A program made the position numbers and the translations under genes. A DNA stretch of 64,000 nt, taken from Posidoniimonas corsicana (lineage in GTDB: Bacteria; Planctomycetota; Planctomycetia; Pirellulales; Lacipirellulaceae). The stretch covers positions 434,001-498,000 of the forward strand of contig NZ_SIHJ01000002.1 in assembly GCF_007859765.1 (NCBI RefSeq). The letters run 5' to 3'. Under the pieces are notes generated by a model that had not been told where the DNA came from, searched no databases, and saw only the letters and a list, made by a program, of their open reading frames with translations. Of the stretch, positions 1 to 8,618 are shown in pieces (the stretch's first letter is position 1; each line of letters begins with the position of its first letter).

Positions 1-1187
1 ATTTCGAATGACAGGTATCCCTTCAACACGTCAATGTTAGTCGCCCCATCCCCTAGCCACACATCTACTTCGTAGGCCCCTTGCAGAAATGGGAGCTTTG
101 GGATGCGGCAACTGAACTTGCCACTCGCGCGAGGTTTCGCATTGGCAGAGAACCCGGTCATCCGTGTATTAACACCAGCCACCACACCTTTCGTAATGTG
201 ACTGAACACGAGTCCCATGACTGGAGAACGCAGCGGGACCTCCGGGTTGGAGAATTCCATCTCGACCTCAATACCACCCCCGAGCGGGACTTGGTGGTAC
301 CTGCCACCTGAATCAATAATACGAGCAGATTGGATCGAAGGTCGGCACCACGCTTCGCGACAGTCACTCATACTGGTTATCGAAGCTCGATTTCCGGTGC
401 TCACGGCGGTGTGTGATTCGATCGCTTCGTCAGGACGGCCGTCGAATGACAGTGAACCGTTGTGCATGACCAGCGCGCGAGAACAGAGGTTCAAGACCGA
501 CGCCATGTTGTGACTGACGAAGAGCACCGTGCGACCACTTCGCGCAACATCTTGCATCTTCCCCAAGCACCGTTTCTGAAATTCCGCGTCTCCAACAGCC
601 AGCACTTCGTCTATGATCAGTATTTCCGGCTCTAAGTTTGCAGCCACTGCAAACGCTAGTCGGACCTGCATTCCAGAACTATATCGCTTCGTCGGAGTGT
701 CCAGAAACTTCTCGACTCCGCTGAATTCGACGATCTCGTCGAACTTGCGATCGATCTCTCGTTTAGTCATTCCGAGGATCGTTCCGTTCATATAGATGTT
801 TTCGCGCCCCGTCAGTTCAGGGTGGAATCCGGTGCCTACTTCCAGCAGGCTCGACACACGGCCGCGGATCATCGCGCGGCCGCTGGTCGGCTCGGTGATT
901 CGGCTAAGGATTTTCAGGAGCGTGCTCTTGCCCGCACCGTTGCGGCCAATGATGCCGACCACCTCTCCTTCCTTGACATCGAACGACACGTTCTTGAGCG
1001 CCCATAGCACGTCGTCGCCCCTGTCGTCGTCACGAAAGCTGGTCAACTGTCTGAGCCGAACGAGATTGCGCCAAGGGTAGCGGATGGCGCCGGCAACAGC
1101 CCCAGTGAGTGTGTCTGGCACTTCCTCCTTGGCGCCAATGCGGTAAACCTTAGAAATACTCTCGATGGCGATCGCGGGGGCTGGCAT
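1..1187 (-). CDS. Polysaccharide ABC exporter ATPase Wzt, with C-terminal cargo domain (partial)
   Basis: ATP-binding subunit of an O-antigen/teichoic-acid type exporter that moves undecaprenyl-linked glycan across the inner membrane. I translated the minus strand from the ATG at 1187 and it stays open to the left edge (395 codons in the window). It shows Walker A GRNGAGKST (residues 81-89), the ABC signature YSSGMQ (169-174), Walker B ILIIDE (189-194) and an SHN switch histidine. After about residue 260 comes a beta-rich extension typical of the Wzt C-terminal domain, which in known systems recognises the chain terminus. It starts 14 bases after the sulfotransferase gene and pairs with the permease at 2028-2927. 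The C terminus lies outside the window. Confidence 0.93.
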   Translation of the reverse strand, partial: MPAPAIAIESISKVYRIGAKEEVPDTLTGAVAGAIRYPWRNLVRLRQLTSFRDDDRGDDVLWALKNVSFDVKEGEVVGIIGRNGAGKSTLLKILSRITEPTSGRAMIRGRVSSLLEVGTGFHPELTGRENIYMNGTILGMTKREIDRKFDEIVEFSGVEKFLDTPTKRYSSGMQVRLAFAVAANLEPEILIIDEVLAVGDAEFQKRCLGKMQDVARSGRTVLFVSHNMASVLNLCSRALVMHNGSLSFDGRPDEAIESHTAVSTGNRASITSMSDCREAWCRPSIQSARIIDSGGRYHQVPLGGGIEVEMEFSNPEVPLRSPVMGLVFSHITKGVVAGVNTRMTGFSANAKPRASGKFSCRIPKLPFLQGAYEVDVWLGDGATNIDVLKGYLSFE

Positions 1188-1201
1188 CTAGCTATTTCGT
1201 G

Positions 1202-2023
1202 CTACGACTTCCACGAGGAAAGGTCTCTGTTTATTAGTTTCTCGGTCTCTTCGATGTCGCCGAGAAAGTTGGCGACTAGTCTGTGGCGGATCTGCCTACC
1301 CGCTCCACCGATCGATCGGATATGGCGTTGACGGATCCAATCTCCGATAGGCGTGCGTTTTACGATCTCTTTGGCCCATCCCAATCGCAGCGTGTCGAGC
1401 CTGCTCTGGAGGCCTGGATAGATGATGCGGTTGATGTGTTCTTCAACGCCACTTGGCTGAAAATCGGCATCAACGCCGAGGAATTGGAAGAACTTCCTAA
1501 GCGCGTCGCGCGGCCTGTCCTGAATGTCTTCATATAGCTGTACGCAAAGATTGTCCCAGCCGAAGACATCCGCCCACAAGCGCAGCTTGTCGGCGTACAA
1601 ACTGTGGCCGAAAAAATAAGGTCGATGACAGACATCACCGAAGGACTTGCCTGGGAATCTATGCGAAACCAGGGTGAACGCTGAGAATGCTCTGTCGACC
1701 GGATCTCGGAGAACCACGATTAGTTTCAGACCAGGAAACATATCAGCCACCTCCCTCGGATCTGCCTCGTGCAGATAGGTGGGTGTGATTTCGCCTACTG
1801 CCGATTCGCGATCGGCGGAGTGGAAGTGCGACAGATACCAGGCAAGCCCCTTGGACTGGTGATCTTCGAGGTTGAAAAATTGGATCTCTTTTTCGGCCGG
1901 CACAAAGATCTCTGGGTGCTCAGCCAGGCGGTTGTGGAGCCAAGTTGTAGCGGCACGTTGAACCCCAATACCTAGAAATGTAGGCTGCACCGGGGTCGCT
2001 CGAGTGGTTCGAACTTCTGCCAT
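1202..2023 (-). CDS. PAPS-dependent sulfotransferase
   Basis: A 273-residue sulfotransferase that would transfer sulfate from PAPS to a sugar or other acceptor. The 5'-phosphosulfate loop is GVQRAATTWLH (residues 20-30) and the 3'-phosphate motif is VVLRDPVDRAFSA near residue 105. Length and motif order match the heparan-sulfate/NodH-like sulfotransferase domain. It sits between wzm and wzt, 4 bases from the former, so the likely substrate is the exported polysaccharide; that is inference from position. A sulfated envelope or extracellular glycan would fit a marine planctomycete. Confidence 0.9.
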   Translation of the reverse strand: MAEVRTTRATPVQPTFLGIGVQRAATTWLHNRLAEHPEIFVPAEKEIQFFNLEDHQSKGLAWYLSHFHSADRESAVGEITPTYLHEADPREVADMFPGLKLIVVLRDPVDRAFSAFTLVSHRFPGKSFGDVCHRPYFFGHSLYADKLRLWADVFGWDNLCVQLYEDIQDRPRDALRKFFQFLGVDADFQPSGVEEHINRIIYPGLQSRLDTLRLGWAKEIVKRTPIGDWIRQRHIRSIGGAGRQIRHRLVANFLGDIEETEKLINRDLSSWKS

Positions 2024-2027
2024 CGAT

Positions 2028-2927
2028 TTAGGCGACGTCGGCGAACACCCGTTCTTTGCTTCGGAAATACGCCAGCCCGGTGAGCAGCAGCGCCGACGCT
2101 ACGGCGGCGCCTATGGCAATCAGGCTCCATGGCATGGGCTGAGTGCCAAGCAGACCGGCACGAAATCCTTCGATCACGCCAACCATTGGATTAATGGCGT
2201 ACAGCAATCGATACTGATCGGGGATAAGGCTCGTGGGGTAGACCACCGGCGATGCGTACATTGCCAGCTGAACAACGAAAGTCATCGCGTGCTTGATGTC
2301 GCGGTACTGGATCGCCAGTGCGGTGAGCCAAATGCTGACCGCGGCGGCAGTCACGACCATGAGCACTACCAATAGTGGTACGAATACGCACTGCCACGGA
2401 GGCAGATGTTGAAAGGCCGCCATAAGGAGAGCCAGGCAAACCATAGCAATGGTGAAGTCGACCAGCTTGGCCGCTACAGCCGAAAGTGGCATGAGGATCC
2501 GCGGAAAATACACCTTTCTGAGCATATTGGCTTCACTTACTAGGCTGTTGACGCCATCTGTGAGCGCGTTAGAGAAGTAAGTCCAGGGGACCAGCGCGGC
2601 AAAGCTGAACAGCGCATACGGCACGCCATCGCTGCTAACCTTCGCGAGTTTACCGAAGACAACCGTGAAGAGGAGCATGGAGAAGACCGGCTGGATGATC
2701 GCCCAACCGATGCCGATAGCGCTCTGTGCGTAGCGGACCTTCACCTGGCGCCAGACAAGAAACCGAAAGAGGTCACGATAGGCGTGCAATTCCTTCCAGT
2801 CGAGAAGCCGCCATCCGGAGCGTCGCTCGATTACCGTCACGAATTCGGAAACGGCCACGAGATCGCCGGCGGGTGCGGGGGGCTCGGATTCCAAATCGGT
2901 GGCGGCAGCTAGGACGTCGGTGGACAT
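2028..2927 (-). CDS. Polysaccharide ABC exporter permease Wzm
   Basis: ABC-2 type membrane subunit of the glycan exporter, 299 residues, starting at the ATG at 2927. About 65 soluble residues precede the membrane part, including the motif YRDLFRFLVWRQVKVRYAQS that is characteristic of Wzm/TagG permeases. Six hydrophobic segments follow and the protein ends shortly after the last. It forms a functional pair with the Wzt ATPase at the left edge although a sulfotransferase gene is inserted between them. The wider operon also encodes a Wzc-type kinase, which is more often paired with Wzx/Wzy systems. Confidence 0.93.
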   Translation of the reverse strand: MSTDVLAAATDLESEPPAPAGDLVAVSEFVTVIERRSGWRLLDWKELHAYRDLFRFLVWRQVKVRYAQSAIGIGWAIIQPVFSMLLFTVVFGKLAKVSSDGVPYALFSFAALVPWTYFSNALTDGVNSLVSEANMLRKVYFPRILMPLSAVAAKLVDFTIAMVCLALLMAAFQHLPPWQCVFVPLLVVLMVVTAAAVSIWLTALAIQYRDIKHAMTFVVQLAMYASPVVYPTSLIPDQYRLLYAINPMVGVIEGFRAGLLGTQPMPWSLIAIGAAVASALLLTGLAYFRSKERVFADVA

Positions 2928-2933
2928 GCGTTC

Positions 2934-3575
2934 TTAGTTGGCCTCGATCAAACGGTCATGAAAACTTGACGGGCGTTTTGCTGTATCAGGATCCTGGCTG
3001 CGACTGCGGATTACGCGCGCGGGAACCCCGGCTGCAACTGCTAACGCGGGGATCGGACGGGCCACCACTGCTCCCGCGCCGACCACCGCGCCGGCCCCCA
3101 CGTCTGCCATGATAATCGCGCCGGCACCAATCCAGGCGCCCGCACCGATCGTCACGCGCTGACTGTCGCCTGGCTGGTTCCTAATAGGCTGATCGAGCCG
3201 GTCAAAACGATGCGACAGTGGCCCACTAGTCACTTGCACAGCCGGCCCTAACAACACATCATCTTCGAGCGTCACAAGCCCGAGGTGGCAGCGAGGGCCG
3301 ACGTAGACATGGCTACCAATTGCGATACCCGGCTTGCTTAAGAGGGCGCCGAAGCCGATCACGGCGTTGTGGTCACAGCGAGAAGCGGTGTAGCTAAGAA
3401 ATACGTTCCTCACCAAGACGCCGCTCGACCCAGGCCATAGCGATAACCACTCGCAGGTTGACTCAAAGGCCCTTTGTTTACCACGCATCAACCGACAAAG
3501 AGTGTATTGAAGCAGGGCAACCGTGACCGGCACGAGAGCTATTGCCCTGCAGAGATGTTGGGCGAGGGCTTTCAA
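2934..3575 (-). CDS. Left-handed beta-helix (hexapeptide) acetyltransferase, colanic-acid type
   Basis: A 213-residue O-acetyltransferase. The second half consists of hexapeptide repeats (IAIGSH, VYVGPR, VTIGAG, AWIGAG, AVVGAG) ending in the usual AGVPARVIR tail, and the N-terminal part resembles the membrane-proximal lead of WcaB/WcaF-like enzymes. The apparent start is a TTG whose last two bases overlap the TGA stop of the upstream glycosyltransferase (TTGA), which suggests translational coupling. The likely role is acetylation of a sugar in the repeat unit. The exact acceptor cannot be read from sequence. Confidence 0.85.
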   Translation of the reverse strand: MKALAQHLCRAIALVPVTVALLQYTLCRLMRGKQRAFESTCEWLSLWPGSSGVLVRNVFLSYTASRCDHNAVIGFGALLSKPGIAIGSHVYVGPRCHLGLVTLEDDVLLGPAVQVTSGPLSHRFDRLDQPIRNQPGDSQRVTIGAGAWIGAGAIIMADVGAGAVVGAGAVVARPIPALAVAAGVPARVIRSRSQDPDTAKRPSSFHDRLIEAN

Positions 3576-4750
3576 GCGTGTCGCCCCAGTACTTGTTCGT
3601 AGAGTGCGACGTACCGCTGGAGGCTAATGGCCAAGTCATACTCCTCGGCTACGCGTCGGCGGGCAGCGACGCCCATCTCTCGACGCCGTTCAGGATCGCG
3701 CAGCAACTGGATTATAGCATTCGCCATTCGCCCGGAATCTCCCCTCGGGATGAGCAGCCCATCTTGTCCGTATCGGACGATCTCTGGGTTGCCACCGACA
3801 TCGGTCACGACAACCGGCGTGCCGCACGCCATTGCTTCTAGCAGCGTAAGCGACGCCGCTTCGCTTACGCTCGACAGAACGAACAAGTCGCTGGCGGAGA
3901 GGATTGCGGCTACGTCGCTTCGAACGCCAGTAAACTCGACTCGGTCTGACAAGCCGAACTCGGCGACCAGGGAATCGATCCGCTGGCGTTCAGGGCCCTC
4001 TCCAACCAAGAGCAGGCGGGCGGAAGGTTCAGCCTTCGAAACCTTGTCGAACGCTCGGACTAGCGTCTCGTGGTCCTTTACTGGATGAAACCGAGCGACC
4101 ATGGACAGATATAGCAGATCGGGATCGAGGCCTAGTCTTTGACGAGCAAGATCCTGTGGGACAGCAAGTGCTGAGAACTCGTTGAGGTCGATGCCATTCG
4201 GCACGACCCGGACGCTCCGGCTAGCGAATCCATCCTTCTTCTCTACCGCTTCCGCGGCAAACTGGCAGCAGGCAGTAGTCAGATCAGAGAAGCGGCTCAG
4301 CAACAACCTATTCGCCCACCTCCGCTTCCAACTCACTACATCGGGATAATGGCGACCGTGCTCGGTGAAAATCACCTTCGCCTTGGCGCCTCGCAGCTTG
4401 GCTAGCGCGGCGTAGAAGAATGGGGTGTACTGGTGAGCGTGCAAGATCCGCAGACCGCGCTCTCGGACGATCCTCGATATTAGGCCAGGCATACGCAAGT
4501 CAATGCCAGGTCGTCGCCCCAAGGCTATAACATCGATGCCCTCATCCTGTAGCAGTGCACCAAGTCGTCCGAGTTCGTCCAGACATATAATCGTCGCTTC
4601 GATCGACGGGGCAAGCCTCCGAGCCATCTCGGCGACTAGCACTTCAGCCCCGGCAACCTGCATCGTGTGCATCACGAAACCGATCTGCAAGGGCGTTTCC
4701 GGCTGCACGCGGCCATCTCGCAATCTCGGTTCTTCGAGGGCGGTTGTCAT
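3572..4750 (-). CDS. GT4-family glycosyltransferase
   Basis: A 392-residue retaining glycosyltransferase with the two-Rossmann GT-B fold. The N-terminal domain carries the glycine-rich start of an acceptor domain (IGFVMHTMQVAGAE). The C-terminal domain has LLLVGEGPERQ and the E-x7-E signature SEAASLTLLEAMACG that contacts the nucleotide sugar. The start ATG at 4750 overlaps the TAA of the upstream gene by one base (TAATG). It would add one sugar to the lipid-linked repeat unit in the cytoplasm; donor and acceptor are unknown. Confidence 0.9.
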   Translation of the reverse strand: MTTALEEPRLRDGRVQPETPLQIGFVMHTMQVAGAEVLVAEMARRLAPSIEATIICLDELGRLGALLQDEGIDVIALGRRPGIDLRMPGLISRIVRERGLRILHAHQYTPFFYAALAKLRGAKAKVIFTEHGRHYPDVVSWKRRWANRLLLSRFSDLTTACCQFAAEAVEKKDGFASRSVRVVPNGIDLNEFSALAVPQDLARQRLGLDPDLLYLSMVARFHPVKDHETLVRAFDKVSKAEPSARLLLVGEGPERQRIDSLVAEFGLSDRVEFTGVRSDVAAILSASDLFVLSSVSEAASLTLLEAMACGTPVVVTDVGGNPEIVRYGQDGLLIPRGDSGRMANAIIQLLRDPERRREMGVAARRRVAEEYDLAISLQRYVALYEQVLGRHA

Positions 4751-5994
4751 TATGATGATGCGCTGAGCGGATGCCGCGTCTTGGGTGATGAGTCTTTCAG
4801 CACAACGTCGCTAGACTCCGTCAGTTCCTCAAACGGCAAGAGGCATGTCGACCAATCATGGTTAGATTCGACGAAGCGCCGCGCTCTGCGCGATAGAGTC
4901 TGCATAGACTCCGGATTCGTGAACAAGTAGTCGACCTGTTGCACCCACTCTGATGCGTGAGACGCGACCAGCAGATCACAACCCGGCTCCGCTTCGATGC
5001 CGGTTAGGGCTTCCGGGCTGGCCACCACGGGCTTCCCCATAGCCATCGCCTCAAGGACCTTGTTTTGAATGCCACGGGCGATACGTAGCGGGGCTACTGC
5101 AACCGTGCTCTCCCTCAAATAGGGCCGCACGTCAGGGACATCTGGGCAAATGCTCACGCCTGGCGCAGAAGCGAGCCGCAGTATTGCCTGCGACGGGCTC
5201 CGTCCAATCACTTTAAACTCCGCGGTGGGATGCCTCTCTCTAATGAGCCCCCAAACCTCGTTGGCAAACCAGACGACCGCTTCGACATTTGGCAGATAAT
5301 CAAGCACGCCAACAAAGCAGCAACTCAAACGGCAACTCTCTTGCACAAAATCTGTGGTAAAGTACCCCAGATCAACGCCATTAGAAGCCACCCGGGCATT
5401 CTCAAACCCGACCGCTTGTTGCAGCAGTTGCTTCTCGTCCCGGCTTATGATGTACACTCGATCGGCGTGGCGTGTGATCTCACGCTCCAGCTTCTGCACT
5501 CGGGTCGATTCCCAACGGTAGAGCCAGGACCGGGGAAACGCAGCGCCGATCGCACAATCTGCCCACTTCAAACTGTCCACGTCAACCAAGTCGACTGCCG
5601 TAGGAACATCCCTCAGCTTGGGCAGCCGGGCATAGCGATACATCCCTGAGCAGAAACATAGGATGAAGTCAAATCTATCGACCTGCGCCCAGTCACTAAG
5701 AATCCTCGCAAGTCGGTGACTCCAGAAGTGCCCCTCGGTAGCAGAGCGTCCGGTCAGCAAGCATATGGCGTCCTGCACAACCCGGCTGTTAGGTGATGTT
5801 GGCTCAACCGCAACACGCGTACAGAGCTTCTGCAATTCACCGATGACCCCTCCAGCGACTGGATGTTCCGCTACGCAACCAAGCGACACTTCAGCGCGGC
5901 CGGCGAGAAACCGCAGCAGGTGGTGCGATCGGATTCGATCTCCGCGATCTGGAGGGTAAGGAACGCGGTGTGTCAAAAACAGGATCTTCTTCAA
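4750..5994 (-). CDS. XrtA/PEP-CTERM-associated glycosyltransferase (TIGR03087-like)
   Basis: A 414-residue GT4 enzyme. Its opening (KKILFLTHRVPYPPDRGDRI) closely matches the family described as sugar transferase associated with the PEP-CTERM/EpsH1 system, recognised from memory rather than by search. The donor-site motif is seen as GIQNKVLEAMAMGKPVVASPEA, split here between the loop and the E-x7-E region. Translation appears to start at a TTG (5994). Its presence next to the XrtA-type deacetylase supports a classical exosortase-linked EPS locus rather than a random set of glycosyltransferases. Confidence 0.88.
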   Translation of the reverse strand: MKKILFLTHRVPYPPDRGDRIRSHHLLRFLAGRAEVSLGCVAEHPVAGGVIGELQKLCTRVAVEPTSPNSRVVQDAICLLTGRSATEGHFWSHRLARILSDWAQVDRFDFILCFCSGMYRYARLPKLRDVPTAVDLVDVDSLKWADCAIGAAFPRSWLYRWESTRVQKLEREITRHADRVYIISRDEKQLLQQAVGFENARVASNGVDLGYFTTDFVQESCRLSCCFVGVLDYLPNVEAVVWFANEVWGLIRERHPTAEFKVIGRSPSQAILRLASAPGVSICPDVPDVRPYLRESTVAVAPLRIARGIQNKVLEAMAMGKPVVASPEALTGIEAEPGCDLLVASHASEWVQQVDYLFTNPESMQTLSRRARRFVESNHDWSTCLLPFEELTESSDVVLKDSSPKTRHPLSASS

Positions 5995-6005
5995 CGCTCG
6001 ACTAC

Positions 6006-6893
6006 CTAGACAGCTTCTGCTTGATTGGCTGCCGACGAGCAGTCCGAAACGACGATTCTCGATATCGGCTCAGCAAAGACATTGTCCATCCTCCCGAACG
6101 GAAACTCCTGGAGTAGCCTCTCTAACCGGGTGGCCGTCTTTCCAATATTCACGTAATGTCGGAAGCGAGCCTTCCAGTGTGCTCCATGGCCGCGGGGTTG
6201 GTCCGTGTCAAACTCCCATGGATGGAGATAGATGACGGCCGAGTGACCTTCGCGATTGATGCGTCGGATAGCGCGACGCGAGATATCAAGCGGAGCTATC
6301 CGGAAGTGCCCCCCGCCAACAGCGGGCAAGTTCTTACCAAACAGCCTGACTGTGCTGGTGGGGATCTCAAGGATCCCTGGCGCGACTTCGTAGGGAAACC
6401 GGGGAGCATGATGATCTCCATAGCGATCATGGAGCGATGCGGCCGACACGCTGGAATCGTATTTGAAGCCCGCAGCGTTCAGTTCATCGAAGGCCCATGA
6501 CATCGAGCGGTCAATTGAGAATGATGGGGCTCGGTAGCCCGCAAGCTCCGCTGCTGGACATGCGGCAATGATTGCTTCTTTCGCGCGCAGCAGGTCGACC
6601 GCAAGCTGTTTAGCTGTCAGCGTGTGGACCGCGTCGTGTTCGTACCCATGGCTAGCAATTTCATGTCCTTCGCCATGGATCTCCTTGATGAGATCCGGCC
6701 ACCGCTCAGCGACCCAGCCCAGCACAAAAAAGGTCGCCTTAGTACGGTGGGTCCTGAGGATCCTGAGGATTGTCCGCGTCGACGGCACTACCCGAGACTC
6801 GTAACGATGCCAATCCCGCTTCAGTATCACGTCGCTAAATGCGTGGACGTGGAAATACTCTTCGATGTCGAAGCTGAGCGCGTTTATGTTCAA
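6006..6893 (-). CDS. XrtA-system polysaccharide deacetylase (NodB-fold)
   Basis: A 295-residue metal-dependent deacetylase, probably acting on N-acetyl groups of the EPS. The first motif SFDIEEYFHVHAF supplies the catalytic and metal aspartate, and the second motif ASHGYEHD gives the H-x3-H metal ligands. The C terminus includes the YLHPWEFD segment common to the PEP-CTERM-associated branch (TIGR03006-like). No signal peptide is visible, as is usual in that branch. The start is probably TTG at 6893 with an AAGG element just upstream. It is separated by 131 bases from the sugar transferase gene upstream, in which I see no feature. Confidence 0.92.
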   Translation of the reverse strand: MNINALSFDIEEYFHVHAFSDVILKRDWHRYESRVVPSTRTILRILRTHRTKATFFVLGWVAERWPDLIKEIHGEGHEIASHGYEHDAVHTLTAKQLAVDLLRAKEAIIAACPAAELAGYRAPSFSIDRSMSWAFDELNAAGFKYDSSVSAASLHDRYGDHHAPRFPYEVAPGILEIPTSTVRLFGKNLPAVGGGHFRIAPLDISRRAIRRINREGHSAVIYLHPWEFDTDQPRGHGAHWKARFRHYVNIGKTATRLERLLQEFPFGRMDNVFAEPISRIVVSDCSSAANQAEAV

Positions 6894-7024
6894 GTGCCTT
6901 GTAGAATGCTATCGGGGCGACAGTGGATCGTCTGCAAAGATCGCTTGGCTGACCCACCAAGTATCGACTCCATCCGTCATCTTTTGCTGCCCTGCTCACG
7001 CCGAACGTTAGGTCGCCGATTCGG

Positions 7025-7900
7025 CTAACGCGGCACCCTAACTTCGGATCTAGCCGCGATTTCGTCGTCGATTAGCGAACCGAGAGATCTATCGACAATG
7101 GTGTCGCAAAGTGCCTGAACCGCTACCGTATCATCGAGCATATCCGGACGCGACACCTCTGCGGGCTGACACTTATTCGGCTGTTGAGCACCGCCTCTAA
7201 TCGATCGCGGAAGGGTGACCCGAAGCAGCCTCGCCCCATGTTGATACCTAAGCCCCAGAACTCGGAGTATGGTGGCCGACAATAGTCGCAAATCGTAATA
7301 GAGGCTTGCATTCTCGATGTAGTGCAGGTCAGCCGCTACTTTCTTGCGTACACACTCGATCTCTTGGTCCGGCTCAAGATTAACCTGTGCCAATCCAGTT
7401 ATCCCGGGAAGTACGACATGCCGATTCTGGTAGCCATCCACCAACGGTACTAGGTCCTCAACGATCTCAGGGCGTTCTGGACGCGGCCCGACGAAGTCCA
7501 TGTCACCACGGATGACGTTGAGTATTTGGGGAAGTTCGTCCAAGTGCGAGTACCGCAAGAACCGGCCAAGAGGTGTTACGCGAGCGTCCTTCTTTGCCGC
7601 CCAGACGGGCCCGGAAAGCGTCTCGGCGTCTTGGCGCATCGATCGGATCTTGTAGATAGTGAATTCTTCACCGTGCAAACCGACACGGCGCTGCCGATAC
7701 AGCCCTGGTCCCGACGAGGTGAGGCGGACCAGCAATACAAGGAGCAGAACTATCGGGGCAAGGGGCACGCCGATGACAACTCCGATGACACGTACAAACG
7801 GCCGCTTTCTGAGAGCGTATGGAGTAGCACATACCTCCTTGGAGCAGGCCTCTCCCTCTCTAACCGCGCTCAACGTAACCGCTTCCGTTGTAGCTGACAT
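7025..7900 (-). CDS. Priming undecaprenyl-phosphate sugar-1-phosphate transferase
   Basis: A 291-residue bacterial sugar transferase of the WcaJ/PssY (monotopic) type that would start repeat-unit assembly by moving a sugar-1-phosphate onto undecaprenyl phosphate. Visible motifs are one hydrophobic stretch (VIGVVIGVPLAPIVLLLVLLV, residues about 38-58), the basic YRQRRVGLHGEEFTIYKIRSM segment, and VGPRPERPE with the essential Arg/Glu. It lacks the extra N-terminal membrane bundle of the long forms. About 70 residues after the catalytic domain are not explained by the family. Confidence 0.92.
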   Translation of the reverse strand: MSATTEAVTLSAVREGEACSKEVCATPYALRKRPFVRVIGVVIGVPLAPIVLLLVLLVRLTSSGPGLYRQRRVGLHGEEFTIYKIRSMRQDAETLSGPVWAAKKDARVTPLGRFLRYSHLDELPQILNVIRGDMDFVGPRPERPEIVEDLVPLVDGYQNRHVVLPGITGLAQVNLEPDQEIECVRKKVAADLHYIENASLYYDLRLLSATILRVLGLRYQHGARLLRVTLPRSIRGGAQQPNKCQPAEVSRPDMLDDTVAVQALCDTIVDRSLGSLIDDEIAARSEVRVPR

Positions 7901-7934
7901 GCTTGCACCCTGTGCTTGAGTCTTCCCGACACGC

Positions 7935-8618
7935 CTAGTTACTCACCGATGTAGCCCAACCAGAATCTATAAGATCTTCAAGGAATCGATAGCAAAGATC
8001 TCGTTGCTCGCCGTTAAGATCCATAAGCGGCTCTCCAGCGAGCTGAATTTTGTACAGAAAGGGGCTCCCGCCAAACTGATACCGTGGCATTTCGGATGCC
8101 TCCCAGGCTGAGCCATCAGACCATCCGTAGTACGCGATCAATCGCGGTCCGCCTGGCTGACGCGACTTGAAGACTGTTTTCCAAAACATGTGCAAAGCTG
8201 CGTCCGATTTGATTGATTGCTTGGTGCGGCTCTGGTCGATTGCAAACGCTCTGCTTGAGTAACAGATCTCGGGGGTATGCACCGCGGTGGGCCCTGCTGG
8301 CCCCACGATTACTGCAACGCGTACTTTCTCTGACGTTTCGGAGTTCAGGTAGGTTCGGCGCACGTAGTTCGAACACTGCAGAGTATCGAGAACATCACCG
8401 TCCATCGGATCGTCCGACTCGCGCCGCCAAACACCGAACGCCTCCGGAAACCGATCCAAGACAGCCGCCGCGGCCGCAACGTCAGCCCCCCCTCCCCACC
8501 GATGGGTAAACTGACCGTGCACCACACCGCCCAGAACGATTGCGATCAAACCGGATACAGTCGCAGCGACTCGTACCCTTAGGACAGACTTGGGCGCAGC
8601 ATACTCTTGCGGTTTCAT
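7935..8618 (-). CDS. Exosortase-associated EpsI-like protein (DUF3485)
   Basis: A 227-residue protein with one N-terminal membrane anchor (about residues 14-32) and an extracytoplasmic domain. Features shared with the EpsI family are the early LDRFPEAFGVWRR segment, HTPEICY (the conserved Cys region) and a late YYGWSDG stretch. EpsI domains are found beside or fused to exosortases and are linked to exopolysaccharide production, but their chemistry is not settled. The start ATG (8618) has a good AGGAGG Shine-Dalgarno and overlaps the stop of the TPR gene by four bases (ATGA). Confidence 0.82.
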   Translation of the reverse strand: MKPQEYAAPKSVLRVRVAATVSGLIAIVLGGVVHGQFTHRWGGGADVAAAAAVLDRFPEAFGVWRRESDDPMDGDVLDTLQCSNYVRRTYLNSETSEKVRVAVIVGPAGPTAVHTPEICYSSRAFAIDQSRTKQSIKSDAALHMFWKTVFKSRQPGGPRLIAYYGWSDGSAWEASEMPRYQFGGSPFLYKIQLAGEPLMDLNGEQRDLCYRFLEDLIDSGWATSVSN

